A stretch of 64,000 bases of DNA, taken from contig NC_062252.1 in NCBI RefSeq assembly GCF_905475465.1, positions 10,850,001 to 10,914,000 of the forward strand, read 5' to 3'. A program made the translations under genes and the position numbers. Shown here piece after piece: positions 21,714-33,328 of the stretch (position 1 is the stretch's first letter; every line of letters begins with the position of its first letter). The notes under the pieces were generated by a model. The model saw only the letters and a program-made list of their open reading frames with translations. It had not been told where the DNA came from and searched no databases. Source of the stretch: Pieris napi (taxonomy: Eukaryota > Arthropoda > Insecta > Lepidoptera > Pieridae).

Positions 21714-22047
21714 TTGTTGTCAAAACTTATGGTCTTTAAAATTTTTATCATCTTCCACTTAACCCGTAACCACGAACCGTTATTGAATGAAACAGTAAAG
21801 AATGTCACGGAATGGCTGGAAAATAATAATTTAAGTGTAAATATAAAAATAACGAAGTATATAAAATTTTGGAATTATAATGACAGCAATCCCAATAATC
21901 TCAAACTTACATATTAACGAGTCAATTGAACAAGTCTTATCAACTAAGTTTAATACTAATCAAATAACACTAGACGAAAATCTTACTTGGAAACAACAGT
22001 TGTTTAAAGATGTGCAACATTCAGGCACCCAAAATGATGCTTATTTA
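21714..22047 (+). pseudogene. LINE reverse transcriptase fragment
   Basis: Decayed RT segment just after the catalytic core: TEWLENNNLSVNI, NYNDSNPNN, then in the next frame QITLDENLTWKQQLFKDV. These match the LINE pattern after FADD (SWFSANNLSLN...TKF...LGI..D..L.W..H). Frameshifts separate the pieces. It is cut on the right by the Rep-3 copy. Confidence 0.7.
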
Positions 22048-22361
22048 AAAAAAAAACGTGTGGCACTCGGGGCCTGCCGCGGTAAAGCTATTGCATAGCA
22101 TTTTTTATCAACTTATGCAATCATATTTTTTTTATATTAATTCAATCTGCCACTCTACTAGACTCAGACTAATACGCCTATATAGTCTGTCTCACTCCGA
22201 CGCGTACCGGCTGCACCGGCCGCGCTTAAAGGCCGATTTACATTATATTAGTGTTTAGGAGAGTGCTTTAGTACAACTTGAAAGGCAAGTTCTTTAGTGC
22301 TTTAGTGCGTTGCGAGTGAACGTTTACATTTCTTCCAGTAGAGTATCATTACAGAGCCACA

Positions 22362-22484
22362 ATGAACGCGCAACGACGTCGGCAAATACGCTCTATTCTA
22401 CGCAAAATACTAACTGTAGTTATGGAACAAATAGAAGACGAGATTTTATTCGAAATAAATAAACTAAATATAAATAATAAATAA
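22362..22484 (+). pseudogene. Short basic ORF stub in the Harbinger-like element
   Basis: Forty-codon ORF starting MNAQRRRQIRSILRKIL, then EQIEDEILFEI. Converges on the MADF stub. Its basic start is like Harbinger transposase N-termini, but it is too short to be sure. Confidence 0.35.
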
Positions 22485-22630
22485 AACAAAATAGCTTCTT
22501 TTAAGGCAGTGTATGCCGAATGCCTAGCCGGTTTGTTTTTGTATAAATTGTTTTTAACGTTCCACAAACATTCGTGAACAACATATTCAGACACAAATTT
22601 GATAGTTGTATCTTCCGACCATTTAGCCAT
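22481..22630 (-). pseudogene. MADF domain, N-terminal stub
   Basis: Starts MAKWSEDTTIKFVSEYV and continues HECLWNVKNNLYKN, the start of a MADF DNA-binding domain (acidic/aromatic start, hydrophobic helix, E...LW, Y...). After about 47 residues the likeness is lost in AT-rich sequence, although the frame stays open to 22349. MADF proteins bind DNA; here it is probably the relic of the transposon's accessory gene. Confidence 0.6.
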
Positions 22631-23065
22631 CTTTAAAAATCAAAAAACACGCACGGGTTTCACGGAACTTATGCACTCTCCTAAAGATTTGACTAAATTA
22701 CGTGTTTACACACAACGAGGGAAGATCTCGAGGGAAGCGCGGGCGCGGGAGGGGTATCACTTGAAACTAAAATAAAAAGCGATTCTATTTTGATTCAACT
22801 TGAAAGTCAAGTAGAACCGTACTAAAGCAAGTAGCGTTTACTAAAGCAAGTAGCGTTTACATGTTTCAACTAAAGTACTATCCTAAAGCACTCTCCTAAA
22901 CACTAAGATAATGTAAATCGGCCTTTACGCTACGTCACCGATCTTGTAAGAGAGATGTGAGACGTAGAATGCGTTCTGTCCCGCTCTAACGCATATTGGC
23001 CGCACCTATATTAAGTCAACGTGTGTTAGGTTCTTATTTTCGTTACGGAATTTTATGATCGGAAG

Positions 23066-23657
23066 TTCAAATCTTATTCTGTTTAATAATGTTTAAATTA
23101 GTATAGTTTTTTTTAATTATCGTATGTACATGAGTAAATAATGATGCATTGAAATTAATGACCAAAGATAAATTGTACATACATATGTCTGAATCTTATG
23201 TGTAAAAAAAGATTGAAAATAAATAGTTTCAAATTAGTTTAATAATATTATATTGGTGGTTTAAATACACCTAACTCACAATGTTAAAAGTTACACGCAA
23301 TACTCTTTTCACAACACATTTACTACATTGGTACTGTTAATTCGTAATGAAAAATCGATGACATAAAACAGAACAACGAATTTTCCTAAGGATTCTGTTT
23401 ATTGACTTGACTTTAGTCGTAAAATGAAACATTTCTAAAGAAAAACATCTGTCAAGTCGACTCATAGGTATAGGTATAACTAAGCATATTTTTAAGACTG
23501 TTACTTTAAATATGCGACAACACATTCACAATTGTTTCATGTGCCTCGTACGACGAATTACTCGTATAATCGGGTTTAAGCTAACTACAACACAATTACA
23601 ATTTATGAAGATGTATGTTTAATTGTTTCATTTTAATAATAACCTAACACACGTTGT
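23066..23657. other. AT-rich DNA, nothing recognised
   Basis: No supported feature. Confidence 0.45.
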
Positions 23658-24215
23658 AGTCTAACGCAAGGACTCATCAGTACCAATCTAGTGGATATTA
23701 TGAAAAAGATACAGAATGTACATTTTTAGAATTTAATAAGAATTAGTATAAGAAGTCAATCTAATATATAAAATTCTGGTGTCGCGGTGTTTGTGGTTAA
23801 ACTCCTCCGAAACGGCTTGACCGATTCTCATGAAATTTTGTGTGCATATTGGGTATGTCTGAGAATCGGACAACATCTATTTTTCATCCCCCTAAATGTA
23901 AAGGGTAGTCCACCCCTAATTTTATTTTTTTAATTTTTAATAAATTTTTATTGTTTTATGATACAGCATTAAAAAATACATAGAACCCCTAATTTTCATC
24001 CTTCTACGATCGACCCCTATTTTTATTATAAATGATATACATGGCAAAACGACGTTTGCCGGATCAGCTAGTTTTCTTATATAAACGCAAAATAAATTAT
24101 AACTCTGCAGGGGTTGAGTGTAAGGACCTCCCGTAGAACAATTTTTTAACCTGACCTGATAATGACCTTATCTATCCCCTAGTTGCGTTTGATCCACGAC
24201 TTTTTGACCATCCTG
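23658..24215 (+). repeat. Lone arm of the foldback element, split by a Helitron
   Basis: GTCTAACGCAAGGACTCATC at left and GATCCACGACTTTTTGACC at right match the right arm of 15407-16590. The arm is interrupted at 23760-24071. Confidence 0.8.
23760..24071 (+). mobile_element. Short non-autonomous Helitron, complete
   Basis: 312 bp starting TCTAATATATAAAATTC and ending GGATCAGCTAG, inserted between A and T, as Helitrons do (5' TC, 3' CTAG). No TSD, as expected. Interior has ACTCCTCCGAAACGGCTTG and CGATCGACCCC. No Rep/helicase gene. Confidence 0.75.
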
Positions 24216-24929
24216 TATATGTAGCTGTAACATTACTTATAAATAAATAAATTTTAAATATCAAGATTAGTTGGCAGTAACAAGCACTGTTGGAAAAATC
24301 AAATCAATTCGCTCAAACAAAGGCTGTATTTGCAAGGCGGTATCTTATATCAATGTCAACAAATTACGTTTCGCGTGACATACAATCGTTGAATTTTCCA
24401 TTTCTAACGTCTGCCAATAATTTTCCTTATTGGGTATTTGGCCTGAATATAAATTTCTTAAAAAAGCCAGAAGAATATTTTATTTTCGGTTCTTTATGGT
24501 TATTGGTGCTTTATCGAATTTCTTTTGCGCAATAATATACTATACAATTTCTAGACAATTTTGTTTCATATAGTATTGTCTTTTATTGACATTACTTTCA
24601 CACATTTGATAATAAAACAATTTTTACCGGATTGAACGAAACGTCGGTTAAATTTAAAATTATGAAAAATAATTGTAAATACATAACTTCAATCCGGTAA
24701 AAAATTGATTTAAATTTTGTTTGTTAAGTTTGCTTTTATACACATACACCACACACAGAACAGGCAAATAAAGTATTACGTATTTAACATTTTTGATTGA
24801 ATTATGAATATTATGTTCATTTTAATTGTTTTTCGTTGTATATAATTTATGTTAGTTATAATAATAGCCTTAATTGCTGTAAATACTCATACTAGTACAT
24901 AGTTAAAAATGTGAAGTACTATAAACACT
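24216..24929. other. AT-rich DNA, nothing recognised
   Basis: No supported gene. The ORF at 24290 has no recognisable domain. Confidence 0.45.
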
Positions 24930-25175
24930 AATAAATAATCGACAAGCCGGTTAATTTCTGTTTTACAGCTTGTCCTTGGACATGAAGTTCCTCTAAGAGC
25001 GTCCACTCTTCTCGGTGTCTAGCTTTACGTAGCCACATAGGGCCAGCTGCTCTTCTCGTATTATCTTCCCATCTATTTATTTGTCTTCCTCGTTTTCTTT
25101 TGTCATAGCGCGGAAGCCATTCCGTCGGTTTTTTCGTCGATTTATCTTTGTCTTCTCTTATAATGTGTCCATTTC
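24930..25175 (-). pseudogene. RTE-type retrotransposon C-terminus
   Basis: Open for about 70 codons: GHIIREDKDK, KPTEWLPRYDKRKRGRQ, NRWEDNTRRAAGPMWLRKA, EEWTLLEELHVQGQA. This is the typical end of RTE/BovB-like polyproteins (KRKRGRP..RW.DDI...G..W...A..R..W). 5'-truncated; upstream parts absent. Confidence 0.75.
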
Positions 25176-25659
25176 TATTTCAACCTTTTACTAGAAGTAA
25201 AAGCTGTAAGATTACGAATATATAAATAAATACTAAACAATTTATCGTTTATTTTATATTTTTTGTTAATTATATTTGTAATTAAAAATTTTAATACTAA
25301 AGTCAACTTTTCAACTTACTAAAGGTACTCATCAAATACGATAAAATTTAATGCGTAATAAAGTTTTGTATCATGCTAACTGCTTTAGTTACTATTTACA
25401 TAAAAAACAATGGTAATGGTGGTAACAAATACAGTTCTTACTTTAGTCCACGTTTAAGGCTAAAATACAATATAGTCACAAATAAATCCAACGTAGTCGA
25501 GAATCTTAAAGATACAGCAACAATAATCCCATAGTTTCAGTTTGTCCAAACTTTGGTTCGGTGAAAGCTGCTCATCCGGTCGAACGCTAGTGATATCCGG
25601 ACACAAAGGTCTTACAAATTATAATTGATTGAAAATACAAAATCAACTTTATAAAATAA
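25176..25659. other. AT-rich DNA, nothing recognised
   Basis: No supported feature. Confidence 0.45.
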
Positions 25660-26272
25660 CTAGCTGATCCGGCAAACGTCGTTTTGCCATGTAGATATAT
25701 CATTTATAATAAAAAATAGGCATTGATCGTAGAGGGGTGAAAATTAGTATTTTTCAATGCTGGTTCATAAAAATAAAATTAAAAAATATTGGTTGTTTGT
25801 AAAGTAGGTTTACGATCGAGATGTTTACGTGATAACGTTGCTTCCCAAAAACTTATATCACCAATAAGAATTGGTGATATAACATTTTTTTCAAATTTTA
25901 AATTACATCTATCGTTTTATTCACACTTTTGATGATAAATTTCGGGTGTAAAATGACTGGCAGCGCTCGAGATGAGACGGGAGATCGGTCCGTCTCTCTC
26001 TCGTTATACCTGCGATCGCGCTCGTGAGGTTTTGGTGTGACACAAGTTTCTGAACATGTCACCCGACTAAAACGATTTTAAAGACGTTATCACGTCAAAA
26101 AAATAATAATAATTTAGGGGTGGACTACCCTTAGAATTGAGGGGGATGAAAAATAGATGTTGTCCGATTCTCAGACATCCCCATTATGCTCACAAAATTT
26201 CATGAGGATCGGTCAGCCCTTTCGGAGGAGTTTAACTACAAACACCGCGACACAAGAATTTCATATATTAGA
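25660..26272 (-). mobile_element. Non-autonomous Helitron carrying a nested Rep-5 insertion
   Basis: Same family as 23760-24071 in reverse: CTAGCTGATCCGGCAAACG at left, TTTCATATATTAGA at right, with A/T flanks. About 305 bases of foreign sequence at 25796-26100 interrupt it. Confidence 0.75.
25796..26100 (+). repeat. Rep-5 copy nested in a Helitron
   Basis: Left AAAGTAGGTTTACGATCGAG and GTTTACGTGATAACGTT, right ACGTTATCACGTCAAAAA, imperfect inverted ends shared with 11306-11600. Includes a perfect 13-bp hairpin with a 4-base loop at 25853-25882 and a CG-rich middle (GCTCGAGATGAGACGGGAG). Confidence 0.6.
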
Positions 26273-27779
26273 TTAAAAATTGAAATATGCACGAAATTAG
26301 TGTTCGAAATACATAATTATTGTTTAATTAAATTTGATAAGGGTGATCCAATATTTTTTCTCGGCCGATCGTCACATTTTTTGGTTAGTCATTGTTGAGA
26401 TTTACTCGGGTTTTGTGAGACGAATTTTTATTTTTATTTATACCTGTTTTTTAATAGTTACGTCCTCAATTTATAATTTTATAGTGAGTATTTTGTGCGT
26501 TTTTGTGAACCATTGTATTATACAATTTGTCCAAATCCTTACGACTGACAATACTGTGCCTTTCTTCTTGGTAATATGACAGTACTCAGGACTTATTATT
26601 TTAGTATAAGATTGTGTATCGACGGCCACCGAACCGTTCTTTGTGGTACAATGAGTGTTGCACTGGTTTGAGTTTGCAAGAAAAAAGGACTCGAGTTAGA
26701 ATCACGGATTGGTCAGAAATATACTTGTATATTTTTTGCTTGCGCATCAAACACTAAATCGTATTTAAGGTAGTTTTGTGAAAACTTCAGGCTTCCGGCA
26801 CATAAGGGTGATTAAATCCTTGTTCACAGAGAATAGATCAAAGAAAAGATGGAATCTGTGGTCATAAATACTTGTGGCGCTAGCTCGAAAAATCTAAAAA
26901 CCGCTTTATTTGTTTAGCAAAAAAAATTTTAAACATTGACAATATCAATTTATTGTAGAATCTGATTTAATATTATTTAGTCTTTACTTTAATCCGATAA
27001 TTCATTTTAGCTTTAATCTTTACGAAGTCAGTAATGTTTAATCAATTTATTATTAAAAGAATTAAATGAGAAATATCCATATTACAAAAAGAAACCCTTT
27101 ACTAGTGCAGCAACAAATATGTTTTAGCACTTAATAGTAAGCAATTTTATTATATGCTAAACATTATATTCGAAATTTCGTCTGTAGTAACCAACCTTGG
27201 TGTTCACTCCCTACGCTCGGGTTCTTCGCGAATACAATAGAATGAACGCTATTTACACAGGGCTTGTATATTATATATAGCAATATGTATAATGTATATA
27301 CATATTGTTTGGTTGGCGAATAGGTATTTCACTAAATGATAATTAGGTTAAATCTAACACTTCTACTTACATTTTTTATTAAAAAAATCTTGCAAATAAG
27401 TTAACGTAATTATCACAACAAACACAAAACAGAACAGTTGCTAAATATATAAAGTTTCAGATATTTAAAAAAAAACTGAAATCGATCTTAATAAAAAACT
27501 ATTCGTAATGAGATCTTTCATAAAGCTAGCTCGGTTTCTATGTACTTGATCGCTTATGGAAGCTTCGTACAATTTTTAAGCCTTTTCGATCTTACTATTC
27601 AGCGATTTCAAGTATGGACTTAATATTATAATGAATACAAACTCTAACCAGCACTTATCGGAGCTCTTTCCTGGAGAAATGGTTTAATTAAATTGAGTAT
27701 ATCGTATTTCTAAAATAATATATCCTGCTTAGAAATCTTTCGTTAAGATATACTTACCGTTATTTATAGTTATCCCCAA
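26273..27779. other. AT-rich DNA, nothing firm
   Basis: No gene. GTTGCACTGGTTTGAG ... GTTAGAATCACGG (26650-26715) may be a very old tRNA-derived SINE head. ORFs at 26186 and 26334 lack domains. Confidence 0.4.
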
Positions 27780-27965
27780 TGGGGTTTCATTTCATTTATT
27801 GGTCTTTGTAGCCAAATAGCCTTTCAGTCTGACACATTTCTTCACCGTACGGGGAAGTATTATTTAATCGAATAAACAAATATCCATTGCACAGCCTAGA
27901 TTGAACTTACGATCCGTGTTGATAATCGCTCAACTTTTGGGCTAATTCTTATGGCTATTATATTA
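27780..27965 (-). repeat. SINE-1, old and decayed
   Basis: CTTCACCGTACGGGGAAG, TTGCACAGCCTAGATTGAAC and TTACGATCC keep the order of SINE-1 parts with many changes. Confidence 0.5.
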
Positions 27966-28284
27966 ATATAAATTTGGTATTGTCATAATACATTTAAATA
28001 ATATGACGCTGTAGTGATTGAGAAGAAGAATTGACCATTATAAAATGTTTGATAATTTAATATGTAACTACAATGTAAAATTATACCTCTTAATTATGTG
28101 TGGCAGAATTTGCGAAGTTTAGATTGAACCACCATAATATTTTGTATCATATTCTTGCATACAAATTATTAATATTATTACTGACATAATTACCGTATAC
28201 TTTTACACAAAATCGAGATAAAATTAATATTCAGCCTGTATTAAGCAATATATTTTGACGAAAAATATGATTTATATTAATTTT

Positions 28285-28340
28285 CAAATTATAATACAGC
28301 ATTAAAAAATACATACAACCCCTAATTTTCACCCGTCATC
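28285..28340 (+). mobile_element. Helitron 3' fragment
   Basis: ATACAGCATTAAAAAATACA and CCCCTAATTTTCACCC match 23760-24071, then skip to TCAGCTAA: internal deletion and a changed CTAG end. Confidence 0.6.
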
Positions 28341-28879
28341 AGCTAATAGTATATACAATAAGACTGTTGTCAAAATATATGTATTAAATTAAACTGTCCA
28401 ATTAATTTATTAATAGAAAATTCGTTCAAAACAGTCTAATGCAATAAAGAAAAATTAAGAAAGTGAATTGAAATAATTAACGATATCAAAGTGTAAATAT
28501 GGTTCCAACTATAGTCGTATAATAATTATACTCTACATAGATTAAAACGAGAAATTCAGTTCAGATACCACTTTGATCACGCCCAGAAATGTGTATCTCT
28601 CAATTCATTTGTGAGCTATGGCAAAATGCGTTTAATAGGTATCCATTTACGGTAGATATTTCCATGACATAAAAGAATGAATAGAGTTTACACTTAACTG
28701 GTCCATTCATATTTTAGATGTTGGTAACGCGTAGACCGAATTCAGGTGGAAATGTAATGTTCCGAAGCTAATTTCGTATTGATGATAATTATGTTTGTCT
28801 ATGCTGATGTAATTTGATTTTGTCAACTTGTCTAAAATGAATACTTTTCATGGATATTTCCTTGAGGAATAACTAAATT
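28341..28879. other. AT-rich DNA, nothing recognised
   Basis: No supported feature. Confidence 0.45.
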
Positions 28880-29065
28880 ATCCTAATTAGTTCCCTTTGA
28901 AGTAGACACTCTTGGGGTGTGGGGTTCAAGCGCACATGCGCTACAGTAGATAGTACTGGTAATCCCAGAGCTGGTGCTTTCCTTGCGCATTGAATAAGTA
29001 TCGCAATACGCGAAACCCGCCAGCTCAAAAGATACACTACCACAGGGACCAAACTTTTTATTATT
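28880..29065 (+). repeat. Rep-1 copy
   Basis: CCTTTGAAGTAGACACTC, GATAGTACTGG, AGAGCTGGTGCTTTCC, CACTACCACAGGGACC. Shares the reading frame DSTGDPRAGAFLA-like seen in other copies. Confidence 0.75.
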
Positions 29066-29149
29066 ACTATATAGGTTGTTGTTATTATCCTAATGTAATT
29101 AGACCAAACTCTCGGGTCATAGGATAAATGAAAAGATACTAATATTATA

Positions 29150-29292
29150 TACTAAGTTGGCTAATTAAGTTGGCACTTGGTAGTCCGTACACAGTACCCG
29201 TGTTGGTGCTTTCCCCACTTAACGTAAGCTTCGCAAAACAGCGAAGATGCTTTCAGCATTAGGTCACTCTGCCAAAAGACCAAATTTTCTTA
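29150..29292 (+). repeat. Rep-1 copy, diverged
   Basis: AAGTTGGCACTTGGTAG, TGTTGGTGCTTTCCCC, AAACAGCGAAGATGC and CACTCTGCC: a second, older copy 90 bases after the previous one. Confidence 0.6.
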
Positions 29293-30499
29293 ATTCATTT
29301 ATTTTTTATAGTAATTTTATATCGTAATATGTCGTGAGAACCGTTAAACATTTTTATAATTAACATTTTCGCACCCTCGACACATCTGTTTTTCAGGTAG
29401 GTTTATTTAATATTGGTTGGTTTTCCCGCCTTATTAAATAAATAAATCGTTATATGAGTACTGTGTAGTCTAAGTACATGTCCTCTATTTCTTCCGCGTG
29501 GCATTCATTGCTATGAGTAAATAACCACCTTCGCTTTCTGATATTATGACTCAAATCTTTGGTTTCTCTTCTTACCTACTCTTAGTGGGTAGCCAATCAA
29601 CAAAGGCAAAAGTTAAGTAAAAGTTCAATAACTATTAAAACTATTTTTAATTAAGAATATTTCTATAAAATGCGAAGGAAAAAGGAATAGTAAATCAACA
29701 ATTCTACTTTAAGGAAGCCGATACAGGTGAATTGACCAATATAAGAAAGGGCAGAAAGAAACAGAAATTGTGAATAATTTTTGCCAAAAAACCCTTCTGA
29801 AACAGGTGAGAATGAACGCTTCAAATAAAATGCCATCTGTATAGCAACAGCCTGAATATCTTAACTAAAATTGCGAGTAATATTCAAGAATTCATTGGCA
29901 ATGAGCATTAAGCTCCTTCGATTTTCAGTCACGTATCGAAATATCCGTGAACTCGGCTGACCTGGGTTATAAATCCTTGCATATTTGCCACAACTGCATA
30001 TGCTTTGCATCTTCAAATGAAGGAAATTTGGTATTCATCTGACGGATGCATTTTAAAATACGTTTGAATGGAATCAAATATATTTTATCGCCTTATATGT
30101 AATTTGAAATAATTTAGTTGATAAAGATTGTTTATATCAGTGAATTCATATTATCAGGACCATCGTGTTTCTGGTAACAGCAACCCGACCAGCATCAGAG
30201 CCGGGCCGATTTTTTTAAGGTGGTTTTAAGATGATTGTTTTTTTATATTTTCCTGTATGTTGCATTAATCGATAAATCTTTCTTTTTATAGTAAACGTAA
30301 TTTTTAAAGCCTTACAAAAATTTATTGCATTTCTATTGCATTAGTTTGTAACATTTATGTATACCAAAATTGTCATATATCTATTTTAAATAAAAGAACT
30401 TGTAACATACAGCGTAAATATAGTTTTATGTATGATGTGGTAGGTACTTCAATAAATATATAAACTAATCATAGATTTTCTAATACCTATTTAACAGTC
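29293..30499. other. AT-rich DNA, nothing firm
   Basis: No gene. CGCGTGGCATTCATTGC (29490-29560 region) resembles TCGTAGCATTCATTGC at 42890, a possible low-copy repeat. Confidence 0.4.
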
Positions 30500-30692
30500 A
30501 TTCCTCCAACTTCGATTTTGTTTCCTTTGGAGTAGAGGGTTCAAGTGCAAAGGCGCCAATAAAAGATTTAAGTTGGCGCCTGGTAGATAGTACCGGTGAC
30601 CCCAGAGCTGGTGCTTTCCTCGCTCATTGAATAATTATCGAGGAAATGCAGCATTTAAGGTACACGGTCACAGAGACCAAACTTTTAGATTA
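30500..30692 (+). repeat. Rep-1 copy
   Basis: TTTCCTTTGGAGTAGAGG, the hairpin AGGCGCCAA...TTGGCGCCT (30550-30580), GATAGTACCGGTGACCCCAG and CTGGTGCTTTCCTCGC. The small ORF at 30627 starts inside it and is not a gene. Confidence 0.8.
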
Positions 30693-31609
30693 ATTAATTA
30701 CATAAGTAATTGTAACTTAACAAACGCTACTAAAATAATTAAAAACTTAATTTTTACTTTGGATTTTCACACAATGACAAATCTGAAACTGGTAAGAATA
30801 AACAAAGGTGACCTACATACACTTAACTCAAGTGACATAGTACACTGAATATGTATGGAAATGTTCATTTATTTTCTCTGTGTATAAATCTTAGTGTGTC
30901 GTATCGTTGTTTAAACCATATCGTTCCGATTGAAATGTTAAACTAATTAAGAGTTTTGTAGATAAATACTTATTACATAATTCACATAACTTCAAATAGC
31001 TTACAACAGATGAAACATATGCAAACTTCGCTATATTAATGACGTGAATTACGTATATTTATTGTATAAATAAGAACTGCACTCCTTCAGTAGTCCGGAT
31101 CGGAACGAACGGGGGCAATCCTTTTTAAAACATTCAAATCTAAAACACGCTGAAATAAATGCTAGGCCTGATTGGTTGGCCAAAAATAATCAAGATGACA
31201 CTATATCTAAGCAATTTAAAGTAATTTGTCACAGACGTTGTGCGCGATTGTCGTTTAAAAAGTGCAGAGACAAGATGGCCACGCTGGAAGGAGTTTGACA
31301 TTTCAACGCCACCTGCGTCACTCATAGACTATGAGCCGACATACGAGTCGTATAGCCATCGTGTAAAAAGTTTTTAGCGGCAATCCATTAAGTGTCGTAT
31401 TATGTTTCCTGAAAAATAGGTATCAAAGCTCTCTGGAAACTTTTTAGATTAAATGAATACTTCGTTGTTTCTGAAAGGCTTTTACTTTTAAGACTTTCGC
31501 CATTGTTCGAAATCGTCGCAATTTTTCAGATTAAATTAGGCAATTATTCGATTTTGAAATAAATTTAAAACTTCATAACTGAAGCTGAATTATATTGCAG
31601 TAGGTAACA
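30693..31609. other. AT-rich DNA, nothing recognised
   Basis: No supported feature. Confidence 0.45.
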
Positions 31610-31815
31610 CGCCTAATGGCCTGGGTCTCAGAATTCTGTTTTGTAATCATTAGTATTTTTTTAATACGCAAGTAGATGATCAGTGCCTGATACACGCCGT
31701 CGAATTTTTTATGAGCAGTTGCGTAGGCACAGAGTCAGGCAGTCTATTGGTTCCCAGTCGAGCATCGAACCTAGAACTACTCGGGGAAGAGAGCCGCACG
31801 CCGACACTGCAAATA
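31610..31815 (-). repeat. SINE-1, diverged
   Basis: GGCCTGGGTCTCAGAATTC, AGTAGATGATCAGTGCCTG, CACGCCGTCGA, GAGCATCGAACC, GAGCCGCACGC. Head shortened. Confidence 0.75.
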
Positions 31816-32124
31816 AATTGAATACTTTAGTATTATTAAACTAAAGAAAATCCAATTTTATATTTCAAACTATGACAACAATTTCAATGCCGCAAACTAA
31901 AAATAACCCACTTTATTTAGAAGTCAATTCACCCCAATAAATGAAGAAGTATAATATTTTTATTTCGCACAGAAATGATAATGTGACCTTATTTATTTAG
32001 AGAAAATTACTTTACACTGATATATAGTACTAGATAGAAATATATTAATTTATCTAAACAAAGCGATGACTCAAACAAGCTTTGGTATAAAAACAATGTC
32101 TGAGTTCAAGTAATTTAATTAAAT

Positions 32125-32325
32125 AATCCAACTTTGATTTTGTTCCCTTTGGAGTAGAGACTCTAGGGTCGTGGGATTGAACGGGCGCTAATTAAAGATT
32201 TTAGTTGGCGTCTGGTAGATCTTGACCCAAGAGCTGATGCTTTCCTCGATCAGCGAATAAGTATCGCAATACAGCGAGGTAATGCGGCCAGCGTAAAAGG
32301 TTATCTGCCATAGGGACAAACTTTG
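32125..32325 (+). repeat. Rep-1 copy
   Basis: CAACTTTGATTTTGTTCCC, TTTGGAGTAGAGACTC, GAGCTGATGCTTTCCTCG, AATACAGCGAGGTAATGC. Includes the longest common 5' part shared with 30500. Confidence 0.78.
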
Positions 32326-33328
32326 TTTTATTGATGTGAAAAAAAAATGTTTATACAATACATAGTCATCGTTATCTGGAAAAAAATCGTAATATTTTAT
32401 TTTATCATTATGACATATTTAGTTCCTATCACAATCTGTTCTTTTCTGCATATTACTTTTACAAAATAATGTCGATGTTTCACATCTGCCAGGCGTCCTG
32501 TGACGGCTCTTTTTTTTATTATTCTTATTACTGCGAAAGAAAAATTTAAATACAGTAAATTGTGTGTTGGAAATAAATATAATATTTAATTGCTGCTATA
32601 CATAATATTCAATTAATTTATAATATTTATTTTTTGTTATGTATATATAATATATATAACATAATATTATATATACTAAATAAATTTGCATAAAATCTTA
32701 AAGGAAAGATTTATCTAGTAAATATAATTTGTTGTAGTATCTTCAAATCTGCACTGTGTTTCTTGTGTGACACTCCATTAGGCACATTCGCACATTTCGT
32801 GTAAACATTACTCGTTGTAATAGACTGGCGTAAGGTCAGACAATTATTATTTATAAATACAAATTCGTACATTAAAATTTTCGTGTAAAAAATAAATAAA
32901 TAATAGTGTACAGCGTTTCTTAACCTTTTTCGTGCCATGCCGCACCTAATCCTTTCTAAAATTCTTAATCCATATATAATATACATATTTTTTTATAATA
33001 TAATATTAATAGTTGTTCACTTACGAAACTTAAATAATAAATAATTTAAGTTAAAGGTGCACTACAACAGGGAATAAACTTCTAATATCATTATTTATAA
33101 ATCGGTTTATAAATAGTTAGTAAGTTAAGTTTTTTCGTTATAACTATACCTATGTAATATGTATTTTTGCACTTCTTGCATACCTTTATTTAATTTAATA
33201 CATTTTTTCTCTCTCACATTGGTTGCCTGGAAGAGATCGCTCGAAAGCGATAAGGCCGCCAACTGCCACCATTTTCAATCTTTAACAATGATTCATCTAT
33301 AACTATGTATATATATATATATATATAC
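32326..33328. other. AT-rich and low-complexity DNA
   Basis: No gene. Palindromic AT-rich run near 32637-32680 (TATATAATATATATAAC) and an (AT)n run at 33306-33327. ORF at 32711 has no domain. Confidence 0.45.

Larger units (their letters stand above)
22227..22927. mobile_element. Non-autonomous Harbinger-like element with MADF-domain stub
   Basis: 701 bp with terminal inverted repeats TAAAGGCCGATTTACATTAT (left) matching the complement at the right for over 40 bp. Flanked by CGCT on both sides (22223-22226, 22928-22931), or alternatively TTA. Inside are a minus-strand MADF-like N-terminus (22630) and a plus-strand basic stub (22362). PIF/Harbinger elements often carry a transposase gene plus a Myb/MADF gene, so this looks like a deletion derivative that kept only the two 5' ends. 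Superfamily is inferred. Confidence 0.7.
22048..23065 (+). repeat. Rep-3 copy interrupted by a Harbinger-like element
   Basis: ACGTGTGGCACTCGGGG, AAGCTATTGCATAGC at left; AATGCGTTCTGTCCCGC, TTTTCGTTACGGAATT at right. Alignment with 3084-3360 and 63182-63484 shows that 22227-22927 is an insertion. Confidence 0.7.
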
